Positions 1 to 15,047 are shown, numbered from the stretch's first letter. The stretch: 64,000 bases of DNA from Shewanella avicenniae (GCF_017354945.1 NZ_CP071503.1:1-64000); one strand, 5' to 3'. A program made the numbers and translations. Notes: a model not told the origin generated them from the letters alone.

Positions 1-1380
1 GTGACAGTTTCTCTTTGGCAACAATGCATTGGCAGGCTGCAGGATGAGCTTTCAGCGCAGCATTTCAGTATGTGGATCCGTCCACTGCAGGCTGAGATGG
101 ATGGTGAAACGCTAGTATTGTATGCGCCAAATCGCTTCGTGCTGGATTGGGTTCGGGATAAATACCTCAACTTGATCAATCAGTTCTTCACCGAACAACT
201 GGGGAATGATGCGCCAAAATTGCGTTTTGATATTGGTAGTCGTCCGGTGGCTAAGCCGGTTGTTGCGCCTGCACCAGTGAACAAAGGTGTTGCGGCTAAA
301 GCAGCAGTGCCTGCGGCAAACGCATTCACAGCAGAAGAGCCAGTGGTGGAGCATGGCTATCGCAGCAATATCAACCCAACTTATCAATTCGATAACTTTG
401 TTGAAGGTAAATCGAACCAATTAGGTAAGGCTGCTGCATTGCAGGTCTCTGAAAACCCTGGCGGCGCCTACAACCCGTTGTTTCTTTATGGTGGTACCGG
501 TTTAGGTAAAACCCACTTATTGCACGCAGTTGGCAACGGCATTTTGAAAAACAAGCCCAATGCCAAAGTGGTTTACATGCATTCTGAGCGCTTCGTACAA
601 GACATGGTAAAAGCGCTGCAAAACAACGCCATTGAAGAGTTTAAACGTTATTACCGAAGCGTTGACGCCTTGTTTATCGATGATATTCAGTTCTTTGCCA
701 ATAAAGATCGTTCTCAAGAAGAGTTCTTTCATACCTTTAACGCGTTATTGGAAGGTAACCATCAGATCATCTTGACATCAGATCGTTATCCGAAAGAGAT
801 CGACGGGGTGGAAGATCGCCTCAAATCGCGTTTTGGCTGGGGTTTAACAATTGCTATCGAACCGCCAGAGTTAGAAACTCGCGTGGCGATTTTGATGCGT
901 AAAGCATTAGAAAACGGCATTACTCTGCCAGATGAAGTGGCTTTCTTTATTGCGAAACGTTTACGCTCAAACGTACGTGAGTTGGAAGGGGCGTTAAACC
1001 GCGTGATTGCCAACGCCAATTTTACCGGTAGACCAATTACTATCGATTTTGTGCGCGAAGCGTTACGTGACCTCTTGGCTCTGCAAGAAAAATTAGTCAC
1101 TATAGACAACATTCAGAAAACAGTGGCTGAATACTACAAGATTAAGATGGCAGATATGCTATCTAAGCGCCGCTCCCGCAGTGTTGCCCGTCCACGGCAA
1201 ATGGCAATGGCGTTGTCTAAGGAATTGACTAACCAAAGTTTGCCAGAGATTGGCGATGCATTTGGCGGTCGAGACCATACAACCGTGCTTCATGCTTGCA
1301 GAAAGATTGCGCAGCTGCGTGAAGAAAGCCACGACATCAAAGAAGATTACGCGAACTTGATCAGAACTCTATCTTCTTAA
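1..1380 (+). CDS. dnaA: Chromosomal replication initiator protein DnaA
   Basis: DnaA binds DnaA boxes at the chromosomal origin, forms an ATP-dependent filament and opens the duplex for DnaB loading. The 459-residue protein has the usual four parts: an N-terminal helicase-interaction domain (about 1-80), a short Ala/Pro/Val-rich linker (about 82-118), an AAA+ domain with Walker [10 protein letters not shown] at 164-172 and Walker B LFIDD at 224-228, and a C-terminal box-binding domain with the signature [11 protein letters not shown] from residue 425. The start is GTG at the first base of the window; the N-terminus MTVSLWQQC fits the family, so the gene looks complete, but its promoter and ribosome-binding site lie outside. 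It heads a dnaA-dnaN-recF-gyrB cluster. Confidence 0.98.
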   Translation: MTVSLWQQCIGRLQDELSAQHFSMWIRPLQAEMDGETLVLYAPNRFVLDWVRDKYLNLINQFFTEQLGNDAPKLRFDIGSRPVAKPVVAPAPVNKGVAAKAAVPAANAFTAEEPVVEHGYRSNINPTYQFDNFVEGKSNQLGKAAALQVSENPGGAYNPLFLYGGTGLGKTHLLHAVGNGILKNKPNAKVVYMHSERFVQDMVKALQNNAIEEFKRYYRSVDALFIDDIQFFANKDRSQEEFFHTFNALLEGNHQIILTSDRYPKEIDGVEDRLKSRFGWGLTIAIEPPELETRVAILMRKALENGITLPDEVAFFIAKRLRSNVRELEGALNRVIANANFTGRPITIDFVREALRDLLALQEKLVTIDNIQKTVAEYYKIKMADMLSKRRSRSVARPRQMAMALSKELTNQSLPEIGDAFGGRDHTTVLHACRKIAQLREESHDIKEDYANLIRTLSS

Positions 1381-1396
1381 ATCAGGGATCTACACA

Positions 1397-2497
1397 ATGA
1401 AATTTTCTATAGAAAGGGATGAGTTGCTTAAACCATTGCAACTAGTTTCAGGTGCTGTTGAAAGACGTCACAATCTCCCCATTCTCTCTAATGTTCTTGT
1501 GGAAGTAAGTGGTCACTCACTTAAGCTAACTGGTACTGATTTAGAAGTGGAACTGGTAGGCTCGGCGCCAATTAGTGGTGAGATCCAAGAGGGGCGAACC
1601 ACGGTTCCCGCGAAGAAGTTACTCGATATTGTGAAGTCTTTGCCTGAGCACAGCGAAGTCAATATTGAACAACAAGAAAACAAGTGGTTACTGCGTTGTG
1701 GTCGCAGCCGTTTTTCGTTGGCGACCCTGCCAGCGGAAGAATATCCGAATGTTGAAAGCTTCGCGCCAAATATCGAATTTACGATTAGCCAAGGATTGCT
1801 CAAATCACTGATTGAAGCGACGCAGTTTTCGATGGCGAACCAAGATGTGCGTTATTACCTCAATGGCTTGTTATTTGAAACCGAAGGTAGCGTTTTACGA
1901 GCGGTAGCCACAGACGGTCATCGTTTGGCACTGAGTCATCGTTCTATCGAAGCGCAGTTGGCCGAAAACCAAGTGATTGTGCCGCGTAAAGGGGTGATGG
2001 AAATGTCACGTCTGTTAGACAGTGACGACCAAACGATTACCTTAGCGATTGGTGAAAATGCCATTCGAGCCACTACGCAAAGTGCTGTACTGACCAGTAA
2101 GTTGGTTGATGGACGCTTCCCTGATTATCGCCGCGTTTTGCCAAAAGGTGGAGATAAAGTGGTGATTGCCAGCCGCAATTCGTTGAAACAATCTTTGCTG
2201 CGTGCATCTATTCTATCGAATGAAAAATTCCGCGGTGTACGGATTCAACTGTCTGATTCAATTTTGAAGATCAATGCTAACAACCCAGAGCAGGAAGAAG
2301 CTGAAGAGATTGTTGATGTTGAGTACAGTGGTCCAGCTCTAGAAATCGGCTTTAACGTGTCCTATCTGCTCGACGTTCTTAACAGCCTCAAGTCTGATGA
2401 TGTACGTATTACCTTGTCAGATGGAAACTCCAGTGCACTGATTGAAAACCACGTCGAAGAAGATTCTATGTACGTGGTTATGCCTATGCGTCTGTAG
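1397..2497 (+). CDS. dnaN: DNA polymerase III sliding clamp, beta subunit
   Basis: The beta clamp forms a ring dimer around DNA and tethers DNA polymerase III and many repair proteins. At 366 residues it has the exact length of the E. coli protein. It begins MKFSIERDELLKPL and ends with the typical YVVMPMRL tail, which forms part of the hydrophobic partner-binding pocket. It starts with ATG 16 bases after the dnaA stop, preceded by an AGGGA ribosome-binding sequence, and is followed 15 bases later by recF, so it is probably cotranscribed with dnaA and recF. Confidence 0.98.
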   Translation: MKFSIERDELLKPLQLVSGAVERRHNLPILSNVLVEVSGHSLKLTGTDLEVELVGSAPISGEIQEGRTTVPAKKLLDIVKSLPEHSEVNIEQQENKWLLRCGRSRFSLATLPAEEYPNVESFAPNIEFTISQGLLKSLIEATQFSMANQDVRYYLNGLLFETEGSVLRAVATDGHRLALSHRSIEAQLAENQVIVPRKGVMEMSRLLDSDDQTITLAIGENAIRATTQSAVLTSKLVDGRFPDYRRVLPKGGDKVVIASRNSLKQSLLRASILSNEKFRGVRIQLSDSILKINANNPEQEEAEEIVDVEYSGPALEIGFNVSYLLDVLNSLKSDDVRITLSDGNSSALIENHVEEDSMYVVMPMRL

Positions 2498-2512
2498 GTT
2501 TTTGCTGCCTTA

Positions 2513-6032
<3,520 letters not shown>

Positions 6033-6058
6033 CATTATCCAAGCGTTTAAAAAAATAC

Positions 6059-6088
6059 AAAAAAGGAGGGCTTAGCCTTCCTTTTTTA
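6059..6088 (+). terminator. Intrinsic terminator of the dnaA-gyrB cluster
   Basis: An inverted repeat (AAAAAAGGA-GGGCTTAGCC-TTCCTTTTTT pattern) starts 27 bases after the gyrB stop and ends in a run of six T on the plus strand. The A-run on the left arm makes it potentially bidirectional. Confidence 0.85.
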
Positions 6089-6126
6089 ATGTCTGAATCG
6101 TGCACTGTAATCTGTTGAATCGACAT

Positions 6127-6162
6127 AAAAAACGCGCTCCGAATCATCGGTAGCGCGTTTTT
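6127..6162. terminator. Bidirectional intrinsic terminator between gyrB and glyS
   Basis: The arms AAAAACGCGCT and AGCGCGTTTTT flank a 14-base loop. On the minus strand this lies 18 bases beyond the glyS stop, so it most likely ends glyQS transcription; it can also back up the gyrB terminator. Confidence 0.85.
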
Positions 6163-6179
6163 AATATTTGCAGCAAAGA

Positions 6180-8249
6180 TTATTGCAGCAATGAGATATC
6201 CGCAACCTTGAGGAACAACCCTTGCAGCTTGTTCAGTAGTGCTAAACGGTTGTTACGCAGCGCTGCATCGTCAGCCATTACCATCACATGTTCGAAGAAG
6301 TTATCTACCGATTCACGTAGACTTGCCAGTAAGGTCAAGGCGGATTGATACTCACCTTGATCAAACAATGGCGCCAACTGTGGTGCTAATGCGTTTAATG
6401 CATCATTGAGTGCGATTTCAGCGGATTCTTGCAGCAGTGCTGGGTTGATGTCGCTTGGCAATTCGCCGTCAACTTTGGCCAGAATGTTCGATACACGTTT
6501 ATTCGCTGCGGCTAGTGCCAATGCGGGTTCTAGCGTACGGAAGTGGCTCACGGCGTTGATGCGCGCGTCAAAGTCAGCTGGCTTGGTTGGGTAACGCGCC
6601 AGTACCGACAGGATTACGTCGGTGGCGATACCTTTATCTTGATACCAAGCACGGAAGCGCGCCATCAAGAACTCGACCACGTCATCAGCGGTATTGGCAT
6701 TGCTCAGGTTGCTGCCATGAGCAGCAATGGCTTGTGCCACGATATCACGCAGATCTAAAGCCAACTTGTTCTCAACGATGATACGCAACGTACCAATCGC
6801 TGCACGACGCAGCGCAAATGGGTCTGCCGCGCCTTTAGGTGCTTGGCCGATACCGAAAATACCGGTCAAGGTGTCCAGCTTTTCGGCCAGCGCTACTGCG
6901 CATGAGGTGATAGCTGTTGGTACGCTGTCGCCTGAGAAACGTGGTTTGTACTGTTCTTCCAAGGCAACGGCTACTGCTTCAGTTTCACCATCAAGACGGG
7001 CGTAATGCATGCCCATGGTGCCTTGAGTGTCGGTGAATTCCATCACCATGTTGGTCATCAAGTCAGTCTTAGACAACAACCCCGCACGTGCTGCATCAAC
7101 ACCATCAGTGCCTAAGCTGCGCGCGATATAACCAGCAACCTGTGCAATGCGCTCAACACGGTCTTTCAATGTGCCGAGTTGCTGCTGGAATACCACGGTA
7201 GCTAAACTCGCGATACGAGATTCAAGCGTTTGTTTTTTATCGGTATTAAAGAAAAATTCAGCATCGGCAAGGCGAGGGCGAACCACTTTTTCGTTACCGG
7301 CAATAATCTGCTGTGGATCTTTCGATTCGATATTGGCAACGAAGATGAAGTGAGGCATCAATTTGCCTGCAGCATCAAATACTGGGAAGTATTTTTGGTC
7401 ACCTTTCATGGTGTAAACCAGCGCTTCTGCCGGTACTTTCAAGAATTTGTCTTCAAATGACGCTGTCAGAACTACTGGCCATTCAACCAAAGATGCCACT
7501 TCTTCAAGCAGCGCTTCGTTGATATCAGCTGTACCGCCTAATTTGGCTGCTGCCGCTTCTGCATCGGCTTTAATAATGGCTTTACGTTGTTCGTAATCCA
7601 CAATCACTTTGCCGCGTTCCAGCAGGGTTTGTTGGTAATCGTCGGCATGGGCGAGTTCAAAGCTGGCTTCACCCATAAAACGGTGACCGCGTACGGTGCG
7701 GGCTGAGGCGATGCCCAAAATGCTGCCTTCAACTATCGTGTCGCCAAGCAACATCGTAATTGTGTGTACTGGACGAATAAACTGGGCGGTGTTTGCACCC
7801 CAACGCATACGTTTTGGAATGGGCAGTTTGTCCAGCGCGGTTTGTACCATCGCTGGAATCAAGCTGGTGGTGGCGACGCCAGTCACTTTGGCGTGATACA
7901 CCAGCCATTCACCTTTGTCTGTTGCCAGACGTTCAGCCTCGGCGACTTCAATACCATTACCCCGAGCCCAGCCCTGAGCCGCTTTGGTCGGATTACCATC
8001 GGCATCAAATGCTGCTTGAACGGACGGACCACGTTTCTCTACCACTTTATCTTGCTGTGCAGTTGCCAATTGTTCTACTGCAATTGCGAGACGACGCGGA
8101 GCCGCAAACCATTTAGCTGCAGTGTAAGCGAGTTCCGCCTTGTTTAACTCTTCAGTAAAATTGGCCAGGAACGACTCGGCCAAGGTACGTAGCGCTTTTG
8201 GCGGTAGCTCTTCAGTACCAATCTCAATTAGTAAGTTTTCAAATTTCAT
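6180..8249 (-). CDS. glyS: Glycine--tRNA ligase beta subunit
   Basis: This is the large subunit of the bacterial alpha2-beta2 glycyl-tRNA synthetase; it binds tRNA-Gly while the alpha subunit activates glycine. The 689-residue protein starts [20 protein letters not shown], the typical family opening, and carries the conserved RMRWG and FIRPVH segments near 140-160 and a C-terminal DALR-like anticodon-binding region. ATG at 8249 is chosen because it sits behind GTGAGGACTAG. An in-frame non-ATG start at 8264 would overlap glyQ and add five residues with no family match. It lies 11 bases after glyQ in the same operon. Confidence 0.97.
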   Translation of the reverse strand: MKFENLLIEIGTEELPPKALRTLAESFLANFTEELNKAELAYTAAKWFAAPRRLAIAVEQLATAQQDKVVEKRGPSVQAAFDADGNPTKAAQGWARGNGIEVAEAERLATDKGEWLVYHAKVTGVATTSLIPAMVQTALDKLPIPKRMRWGANTAQFIRPVHTITMLLGDTIVEGSILGIASARTVRGHRFMGEASFELAHADDYQQTLLERGKVIVDYEQRKAIIKADAEAAAAKLGGTADINEALLEEVASLVEWPVVLTASFEDKFLKVPAEALVYTMKGDQKYFPVFDAAGKLMPHFIFVANIESKDPQQIIAGNEKVVRPRLADAEFFFNTDKKQTLESRIASLATVVFQQQLGTLKDRVERIAQVAGYIARSLGTDGVDAARAGLLSKTDLMTNMVMEFTDTQGTMGMHYARLDGETEAVAVALEEQYKPRFSGDSVPTAITSCAVALAEKLDTLTGIFGIGQAPKGAADPFALRRAAIGTLRIIVENKLALDLRDIVAQAIAAHGSNLSNANTADDVVEFLMARFRAWYQDKGIATDVILSVLARYPTKPADFDARINAVSHFRTLEPALALAAANKRVSNILAKVDGELPSDINPALLQESAEIALNDALNALAPQLAPLFDQGEYQSALTLLASLRESVDNFFEHVMVMADDAALRNNRLALLNKLQGLFLKVADISLLQ

Positions 8250-8260
8250 ACTGCTAGTCC

Positions 8261-9166
8261 TCACTTACACATTGGGAAGCCAAGAGCTTCACGCGCTTGA
8301 TAGTAGGCTTCCGCCACACCTTTGGCCATGGTGCGTACGCGTAGGATATAACGTTGGCGCTCGGTCACGGAAATGGCGTGGCGTGCATCTAACAAGTTGA
8401 ATGCATGAGAGGCTTTCATCACTTGTTCATAAGCGGGCAGTGGTAACGGTTTTTCTAAACCTAATAAGTGGTTACAGGCCTTTTCGCACTGTTCGAACAT
8501 ACCAAACAGGAACTCAACATCGGCGTGTTCAAAGTTGTAGGTAGATTGTTCCACTTCGTTTTGATGGAATACATCACCATAAGTGATTTTGCCCAATGGG
8601 CCATCGGTCCATACCAAATCGTAAACACTATCAACGCCTTGAATATACATTGCTAGACGTTCTAAGCCGTAAGTGATTTCACCGGTTACAGGGCTACATT
8701 CCAAGCCACCAACTTGTTGGAAATAGGTAAACTGGGTGACTTCCATGCCGTTCAACCATACTTCCCAACCAAGACCCCAAGCGCCCAATGTTGGCGATTC
8801 CCAGTTGTCTTCCACAAAGCGAATATCGTGCACGGTTGGGTCGATGCCCAGCGCTTTGAGTGAGCCTAGATAGAGCTCTTGGATATTATCTGGAGAAGGC
8901 TTGAGTACTACTTGAAATTGGTAGTAGTGCTGCAAACGGTTTGGGTTTTCGCCATAGCGACCATCGGTAGGGCGGCGTGAAGGCTGAACATAAGCGCTGC
9001 TCATTGGCTCTGGGCCGAGTGAACGCAAAAAAGTCTGTGGATGGAATGTTCCCGCACCCACTTCCATGTCCAGCGGTTGGACAATCGCACAGCCTTGCTG
9101 TGCCCAGTAATCCTGTAACGTCAGGATAAAACCTTGGAAGGTTTTAACGTCATACTTACTCGTCAT
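8261..9166 (-). CDS. glyQ: Glycine--tRNA ligase alpha subunit
   Basis: This is the catalytic class II subunit that makes glycyl-adenylate. From the ATG at 9166 it is 301 residues, close to the E. coli 303, and begins [20 protein letters not shown]. Conserved segments include [29 protein letters not shown] and [15 protein letters not shown]. An upstream in-frame start at 9184 would add MADTVD, which is not seen in the family as I know it. glyQ and glyS form a two-gene operon. The gene is divergent from tag, with about 106 bases between starts. Confidence 0.97.
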   Translation of the reverse strand: MTSKYDVKTFQGFILTLQDYWAQQGCAIVQPLDMEVGAGTFHPQTFLRSLGPEPMSSAYVQPSRRPTDGRYGENPNRLQHYYQFQVVLKPSPDNIQELYLGSLKALGIDPTVHDIRFVEDNWESPTLGAWGLGWEVWLNGMEVTQFTYFQQVGGLECSPVTGEITYGLERLAMYIQGVDSVYDLVWTDGPLGKITYGDVFHQNEVEQSTYNFEHADVEFLFGMFEQCEKACNHLLGLEKPLPLPAYEQVMKASHAFNLLDARHAISVTERQRYILRVRTMAKGVAEAYYQAREALGFPMCK

Positions 9167-9272
9167 GTCTACTGTATCAGCCATTGATAGAAAATGTTTT
9201 CGATTATACCTTGTAGGTCACTGGTTATGTAGGTTAATTTTGCCGCAAGACGCCATTTTGCTGGAGATTGCT

Positions 9273-9860
9273 ATGGATTCACTGACTCGTTGTGGTTGGG
9301 TTTCAACCGATACTGTGTATCAACAGTATCATGATGAGGTGTGGGGAAGACCGGTTTATGAACCACTGGAGCTGTTTGCCAAATTGTGTCTTGATGGCCA
9401 GCAAGCCGGGCTTAGTTGGATCACCATTCTTAAACGACAGCAAAATTACTATGATGCTTTTGCTAACTTCATCCCGAGTGAGATTGCCAAATTTGATGAT
9501 GCTCGTGTAGATGCGTTGATGCTGAACAGTGGCATTATTCGAAATCGCGCTAAAATTCGATCCATTGTTGGCAACGCCAAAGCCTATTTAGCCATGGAGC
9601 AACAGGGTGAGAATTTTAGTGAATTCTTATGGAGTTTTGTTGGTGGAGAGCCACAGGTTAATCACTTTAAGCAATTAAGTGAGGTGCCAGCGCAAACGTC
9701 TGCATCATTGGCTATGTCAAAGGCGTTAAAGAAAAAAGGCTTTAATTTTTGTGGGCCGACTATCTGTTATGCGTTTATGCAAGCTGTTGGTATGGTGAAT
9801 GATCATTTAACTGATTGTTTTTGTTATAATTCATGTATTGATGTTTCACGTGAAACATGA
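9273..9860 (+). CDS. tag: DNA-3-methyladenine glycosylase I
   Basis: Tag removes 3-methyladenine from alkylated DNA in base excision repair. From ATG 9273 it is 195 residues and begins MDSLTRCGWVSTDTVYQQYHD, with the family's Cys and His zinc ligands. Conserved segments are EVWGRPVYEPLELFAKLCLDGQQAGLSW, in two parts, and FNFCGPTICYAFMQAVGMVNDH with the C-terminal HLTDCFC zinc-binding part. The start is chosen over an open reading extension to 9165 because CTGGAG precedes 9273 and the family starts there. The last five sense codons (V-S-R-E-T) and most of the stop context are written by a perfect parS palindrome. Confidence 0.95.
   Translation: MDSLTRCGWVSTDTVYQQYHDEVWGRPVYEPLELFAKLCLDGQQAGLSWITILKRQQNYYDAFANFIPSEIAKFDDARVDALMLNSGIIRNRAKIRSIVGNAKAYLAMEQQGENFSEFLWSFVGGEPQVNHFKQLSEVPAQTSASLAMSKALKKKGFNFCGPTICYAFMQAVGMVNDHLTDCFCYNSCIDVSRET
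9842..9857. promoter_or_regulatory. parS site 1 (ParB-binding centromere-like site)
   Basis: The 16-base palindrome TGTTTCACGTGAAACA is an exact match to the bacterial parS consensus bound by ParB/Spo0J. It lies inside the 3' end of tag, directly before the stop codon. Origin-proximal location, under 10 kb from dnaA, is what is expected of parS. The parAB genes are not in this window. Confidence 0.93.
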
Positions 9861-10378
9861 AAATGCGCTGCTACGTAAAATCTGAGTCGTCTGTGGCTAA
9901 CTTCCGCCACAGAATTTAAAATATTTTTCGATTTTTTACGACTCGAATTCTGCTACCGATCGGATCGACGATATTAAATCTTATAAGATTTATTAATTTT
10001 TCCGCTCGAAGCTACAGACCAAATTCAATCCGAGCTGCATAGTTAGACATTGGTTTGTGTTATTTGCCGTCATTGCCAGTGTATTGATGGCAGCAAAACT
10101 TGCCGTAGTACTCTCTTGCCTTAGTCGAACCAAGTTAAGAACAAATTTAACTAGTTGATTTGACAGTTACGCCTTCGCAGACTTATCAACAATTCATTGG
10201 TGGCAATTTTTAGCAATAGGGACAACGGCTAACTTTTTAGCACAATGTCAAAATCAAATAACGACGGTTTGGTGTTGGTCTGACGGATTAATATGAGGCT
10301 TAAAGCCAGCCGTTGGCGTTCTAAGAACGTCCTTTCGAACGACGTGCATTCGTAGGATAGTTTTTCCCCCGCTGGCTA
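9861..10378. other. Gene-free, hairpin-rich interval between tag and tusA
   Basis: I see no credible coding region in this stretch. It holds an 8-bp perfect stem, TCTGTGGC (9890-9897) with GCCACAGA (9906-9913), enclosed by a second stem, GAGTCGT (9884-9890) with ACGACTC (9938-9944); a T-rich tract follows the inner hairpin, so it may terminate tag. Near the other end AGCCAGC (10304-10310) can pair with GCTGGCT (10371-10377), enclosing alternative small hairpins at 10318-10328 and 10327-10345. It could encode a structured RNA or simply be terminators and spacer. Confidence 0.5.
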
Positions 10379-10630
10379 TTAAAGGCCTTTCTTGATCAAA
10401 TATTGAAAAGGCAACGCATCTGTTTGAAAGCTTACTAAGGTGTGGTCCATAAACTGGCAGAAGCCGGGAATGTCGCGAGTAGTCGCTGGATCATCCGCAA
10501 TAACTAATAATGTTTCTCCCTCATTCATGTGACGTACTTGCTTTCTGATCATCATGATTGGCTCAGGACACCGAAGTCCTAATGCGTCTAAGGTAACATT
10601 GGCGTTTTCGAATTCAGTTGAAGATGACAT
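10379..10630 (-). CDS. tusA: Sulfur carrier protein TusA (SirA family)
   Basis: TusA accepts persulfide sulfur from IscS and passes it to TusBCD for 2-thiouridine formation in tRNA; it also influences molybdenum cofactor and iron-sulfur metabolism. The 83-residue protein has the family core [17 protein letters not shown], with the catalytic Cys in the CPEP motif near residue 21, and the second family block [17 protein letters not shown]. The length is typical (81 in E. coli). It stands alone between the two parS sites. Confidence 0.95.
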   Translation of the reverse strand: MSSSTEFENANVTLDALGLRCPEPIMMIRKQVRHMNEGETLLVIADDPATTRDIPGFCQFMDHTLVSFQTDALPFQYLIKKGL

Positions 10631-10712
10631 CGTTTACTTCTCGTTTACGGATTGGTTTAGCCGTCGTATTTTATCCCTCTGCGTTAAAGAATGCAGCTGC
10701 CAATTTATGTAA

Positions 10713-10728
10713 TGTTTCACGTGAAACA
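10713..10728. promoter_or_regulatory. parS site 2 (ParB-binding centromere-like site)
   Basis: This is a second exact copy of TGTTTCACGTGAAACA, 871 bases from site 1. It is intergenic, between the upstream side of tusA and the end of fadA, and it directly touches the fadBA terminator hairpin. Confidence 0.93.
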
Positions 10729-10757
10729 AAAAGGGACTCTTGTAAGAAAGTCCCTTT
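10728..10757 (-). terminator. fadBA intrinsic terminator
   Basis: On the minus strand AAAGGGACT (10757-10749) pairs with AGTCCCTTT (10738-10730) and is followed by a T-rich run that merges into parS site 2. It lies 32 bases downstream of the fadA stop. Confidence 0.8.
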
Positions 10758-10789
10758 GAATAAAAGGCAAAAAATTGCGAAGTAAAGTG

Positions 10790-11959
<1,170 letters not shown>

Positions 11960-11969
11960 CTACGTCTCC

Positions 11970-14117
11970 TTAAGCGTGTTGGTAAAAGTGTTCGCCACGT
12001 TCGATTCGTAGGCGAACAGAACTTGGTACTTGGTAAAGTGGCCCAAGATGACTAAAGTTTGCCGCCCAATCGATATACTTCGGCAATCCCATTTGCTCAA
12101 GATAGCTAAATACACCACCTCTAAATGGCGGAAATCCTAGGCCATAAATTAACGCCAAATCGGCCTCGGCAGCGGACTGCACTATGCCTTCATCAAGGCA
12201 TAAGAGTGTTTCGTTAATCATCGGGATCATCATCCGTGCAATAATCTCATCTTCTGAAAATTGCGCAGCGGGACTATCTGTCAAATTAGCAAGTTCGGCA
12301 CATGGTGTTTTAACTGACTTACCACGCTTGTCTTTACTGTAGCTGTAGAAACCTGAACCGGTCTTTTGGCCAAAACAACTGGCCGTAAAAAGCTTGTGAA
12401 TGGCATCTTGATAAGTCACCGCCATTCGTTCAGGAAACCCCTCAGCCATAACTTGCTGGGCATGATGGGCGGTGTCGATTCCTACTACATCTAACAAGTA
12501 TGCCGGCCCCATCGGCCAACCAAACACTTTTTCCATCACTTTGTCGATAACGGTATAGTCTGCGCCGTCTGCAACCAGCTGGCAGAACCCGGCGAAATAT
12601 GGGAATAGCACCCGGTTAACGAAAAAGCCTGGGCAGTCATTAACCACAATTGCGGTTTTGCCCATTTGTGTGGCATATCCCACTACAGTCGCGACAGTCT
12701 CGTCGCTAGTGACACTTGATTTGATCACTTCAACTAACGGCATCCGATGAACAGGATTAAAAAAATGCATGCCGCAGAATCGTTCAGGATGCTTTAAAGC
12801 AAGCGACAGCTGATTGATAGAGATTGTGGATGTGTTAGAGGTAATGACCGCATTGTCGCTCACATGCTTTTCAACATCAGCAAGTACAAGCGCTTTAACT
12901 TTGGGGTTTTCAACCACAGCTTCAACCACAATATCGCTCATTTCAATGGCATCGTAATTCAAGGTGGGTTGAATGCTGTTGAGCACCTGCGCCATTTTCT
13001 CTGGTGTTAAGCGTCCACGTTCAATCTGTTTTTGTAGCAGCTTGCTTGCCTCGTTGAGTCCCAGCTGAATCGCATTGGCATTTATATCTTTCATTACTAC
13101 TGGCACATGCTTCACCGCACTTTGGTAAGCAATGCCCCCTCCCATAATGCCTGCGCCAATCACGGCGGCGTTGCCTGTTGGGCGCGCCAAACTTACATTT
13201 CTTTTGGCGAGTGACTTGACGTACTGATCGTTCAAGAATAATTGGATGAGGGATTTTGCGGTTGCTGTTTTGGCTAAACTCATAAACGCATGATGTTCAT
13301 TTACTAACGCGTGTTCGCGAGTATCTGCAGCACTTTTCTCTATCGCCGTTAGTGCAGCCATCGGTGCCGGATAGTGCTTACCGGCTTTGGCGTAAACGAG
13401 CCCTTTGGCGACATTAAACGACATCATCTGCTCTAACTTACTCAAACTGAGCGGTTGCTGCTTTTGCTGCCGCCGCGCCTGCCAATCAATCTCCTCATTT
13501 ATTGCCAACGCGAGTAGCGCATTGGCGCTTTCAACAAGCTGTTCTTTATTGACTACAGCATCGACTAAGCCTAATGACAGCGCCTCAGTACTGCGACACT
13601 CTTTTGCTGACGTAATCAACTCAAGCGCATTATCAACGCCAATGAGCCGAGGCAATCTCACCGTGCCACCGAATCCGGGAATAATGCCCAGCTTGGTTTC
13701 AGGAAGGCCAATGCGCAGGTCATCACTCGCAACGCGGAAATCGGTGGCAAGTACGGTTTCACAGCCGCCACCGAGCGCGAAGCTATTTACGGCAGCGACT
13801 GTTGGAAAAGGCAGATCTTCGAGTTTATTGAAAATAGCGTTTGCGCTTAGTAGCCATTGATAGAGTTGCGCATCTTCCTCGGCAAAAAGCGTTAAAAACT
13901 CGGTAATATCCGCACCAACAATAAAACTGTCTTTAGCAGAACTGAGCACAAGCCCTTGCAGCTGCGGATCTGCATTGACGATGCTATCAAGCGCTTGATT
14001 AAAGTCATTAAGGGTTTGCCGATCAAACTTATTAATCGCGCTGTCTTCACGATCAAACAGCAGATGCGCAATACCGTTTTGCTGTGTCACTTTTACCGTT
14101 GAACTTTGATAGAGCAT
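11970..14117 (-). CDS. fadB: Fatty acid oxidation complex subunit alpha FadB
   Basis: FadB carries enoyl-CoA hydratase, isomerase and L-3-hydroxyacyl-CoA dehydrogenase activities. From the ATG at 14117 it is 715 residues. The N-terminal crotonase domain (about 1-190) has the oxyanion motif ALGGGCE and the [21 protein letters not shown] block. The NAD-binding fold starts with [14 protein letters not shown] near 317, and the dehydrogenase signature NTSTISI and [14 protein letters not shown] follow. ATG 14117 has GGAAGG six bases upstream; the alternative TTG two codons earlier is less likely. Confidence 0.97.
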   Translation of the reverse strand: MLYQSSTVKVTQQNGIAHLLFDREDSAINKFDRQTLNDFNQALDSIVNADPQLQGLVLSSAKDSFIVGADITEFLTLFAEEDAQLYQWLLSANAIFNKLEDLPFPTVAAVNSFALGGGCETVLATDFRVASDDLRIGLPETKLGIIPGFGGTVRLPRLIGVDNALELITSAKECRSTEALSLGLVDAVVNKEQLVESANALLALAINEEIDWQARRQQKQQPLSLSKLEQMMSFNVAKGLVYAKAGKHYPAPMAALTAIEKSAADTREHALVNEHHAFMSLAKTATAKSLIQLFLNDQYVKSLAKRNVSLARPTGNAAVIGAGIMGGGIAYQSAVKHVPVVMKDINANAIQLGLNEASKLLQKQIERGRLTPEKMAQVLNSIQPTLNYDAIEMSDIVVEAVVENPKVKALVLADVEKHVSDNAVITSNTSTISINQLSLALKHPERFCGMHFFNPVHRMPLVEVIKSSVTSDETVATVVGYATQMGKTAIVVNDCPGFFVNRVLFPYFAGFCQLVADGADYTVIDKVMEKVFGWPMGPAYLLDVVGIDTAHHAQQVMAEGFPERMAVTYQDAIHKLFTASCFGQKTGSGFYSYSKDKRGKSVKTPCAELANLTDSPAAQFSEDEIIARMMIPMINETLLCLDEGIVQSAAEADLALIYGLGFPPFRGGVFSYLEQMGLPKYIDWAANFSHLGPLYQVPSSVRLRIERGEHFYQHA

Positions 14118-14214
14118 GGTCAACCTTCCATTTGAGTGCGCCCTTTGGCCACTTTAGCAACTGGTACGATGAGATTTTAGTGTGGAAGTTTATTAAGCAA
14201 ATTACAATAACCAA

Positions 14215-14232
14215 TTTAAACAGTTGTTTTAA
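14215..14232. promoter_or_regulatory. Imperfect 18-bp inverted repeat upstream of fadB
   Basis: TTTAAACAGTTGTTTTAA is symmetric at 14 of 18 positions and lies about 100 bases upstream of fadB. Fatty-acid regulators of the FadR and PsrA families bind palindromes in such places, but this does not clearly match either consensus as I know it. It could be a chance AT-rich dyad. Confidence 0.3.
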
Positions 14233-14414
14233 TTTTGTCAGTTGCTTGCAGTTGGTGTTGAAGTTTCTTTATGAATATCAGTTGGATATGTAACTATTTT
14301 GAGCTAGATATAGTGGGATATACCTTGGTCTAATACTTGATGGACACTGGCTGTAGCAGTGTTTAGTGACATCAAGGCATAATAGCCAGATTGAGATATC
14401 TAAAGGTTATAAGC

Positions 14415-15047
14415 TTGAGTCAGCACTATTTTGTTTTACAGCGCCCCGTTGAAGTCATGGAAGAGATTAAAGGCAGCAAATTTATTACCTTACTCTTTAA
14501 TGCGAATAGTCCTGATGAGTTTCGAGCACAGCTACTGCTGGTAAAACAACAATACCCGGGCGCGAACCATTACTGCCAAGCCTTTATTGCCTCGATGCCG
14601 GGTGATAATGCTTCTGTCGGATTTAGTGATGACGGTGAGCCATCAGGTAGTGCAGGACGGCCAATGCTAAATGTGTTGCTGGGTGCCAATATTGGTTTTT
14701 GCGGTGCAATATCGGTGCGTTATTTTGGCGGAACTAAGTTGGGGGTGGGTGGCCTCGTGCGCGCGTATTCAAGTGGCGTGAAGCTGGCTATTGCTCAAGC
14801 GCTGCTTGAGCTGCGTCAGCCAAGTGAAGTCATCACCCTTGAATGCAGCTACAGTGAACTTGGATCAGTTGAACATTTTTGCCAACGCCAGCAATTAGTG
14901 ATTGAGGATAAGCATTTTTCCGAGCAGGTGTCGCTGAAGATTCAACTTCCTCTATCCTGTATAAATGCGTTATGCGAGCAGTTAAAGGCGATAAACCCCA
15001 TGGGCGTTTATATTGTGCGAGCTAATTCAGATTCAACTCAACGGTAA
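14415..15047 (+). CDS. yigZ: YigZ family protein (IMPACT/UPF0029 fold)
   Basis: This protein belongs to the YigZ/IMPACT family, whose molecular role in bacteria is not settled. The N-terminal UPF0029 domain shows EEIKGSKFITLL, the Cys/His-containing YCQAFIA segment, DGEPSGSAGRPML and VRYFGGTKLGVGGLVRAYS; the C-terminal domain has the DUF1949 ferredoxin-like shape. A TTG at 14415, with AAAGG eight bases upstream, gives a 210-residue protein whose N-terminus lines up with E. coli YigZ; the first ATG (14457) would remove conserved residues. It precedes trkH-hemG, as in E. coli, but pepQ, which lies before yigZ in E. coli, is absent here. Confidence 0.88.
   Translation: MSQHYFVLQRPVEVMEEIKGSKFITLLFNANSPDEFRAQLLLVKQQYPGANHYCQAFIASMPGDNASVGFSDDGEPSGSAGRPMLNVLLGANIGFCGAISVRYFGGTKLGVGGLVRAYSSGVKLAIAQALLELRQPSEVITLECSYSELGSVEHFCQRQQLVIEDKHFSEQVSLKIQLPLSCINALCEQLKAINPMGVYIVRANSDSTQR

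Noticed and set aside
7764..8147. 127-codon open frame on the plus strand across glyS
   Set aside because: It lies antisense within a well-conserved gene, has no ribosome-binding site and no family resemblance.
10183..10191. TTATCAACA resembling a DnaA box
   Set aside because: A single near-match in an AT-rich stretch, without a cluster of boxes or an unwinding element, is not evidence of an origin; chance occurrence is likely.
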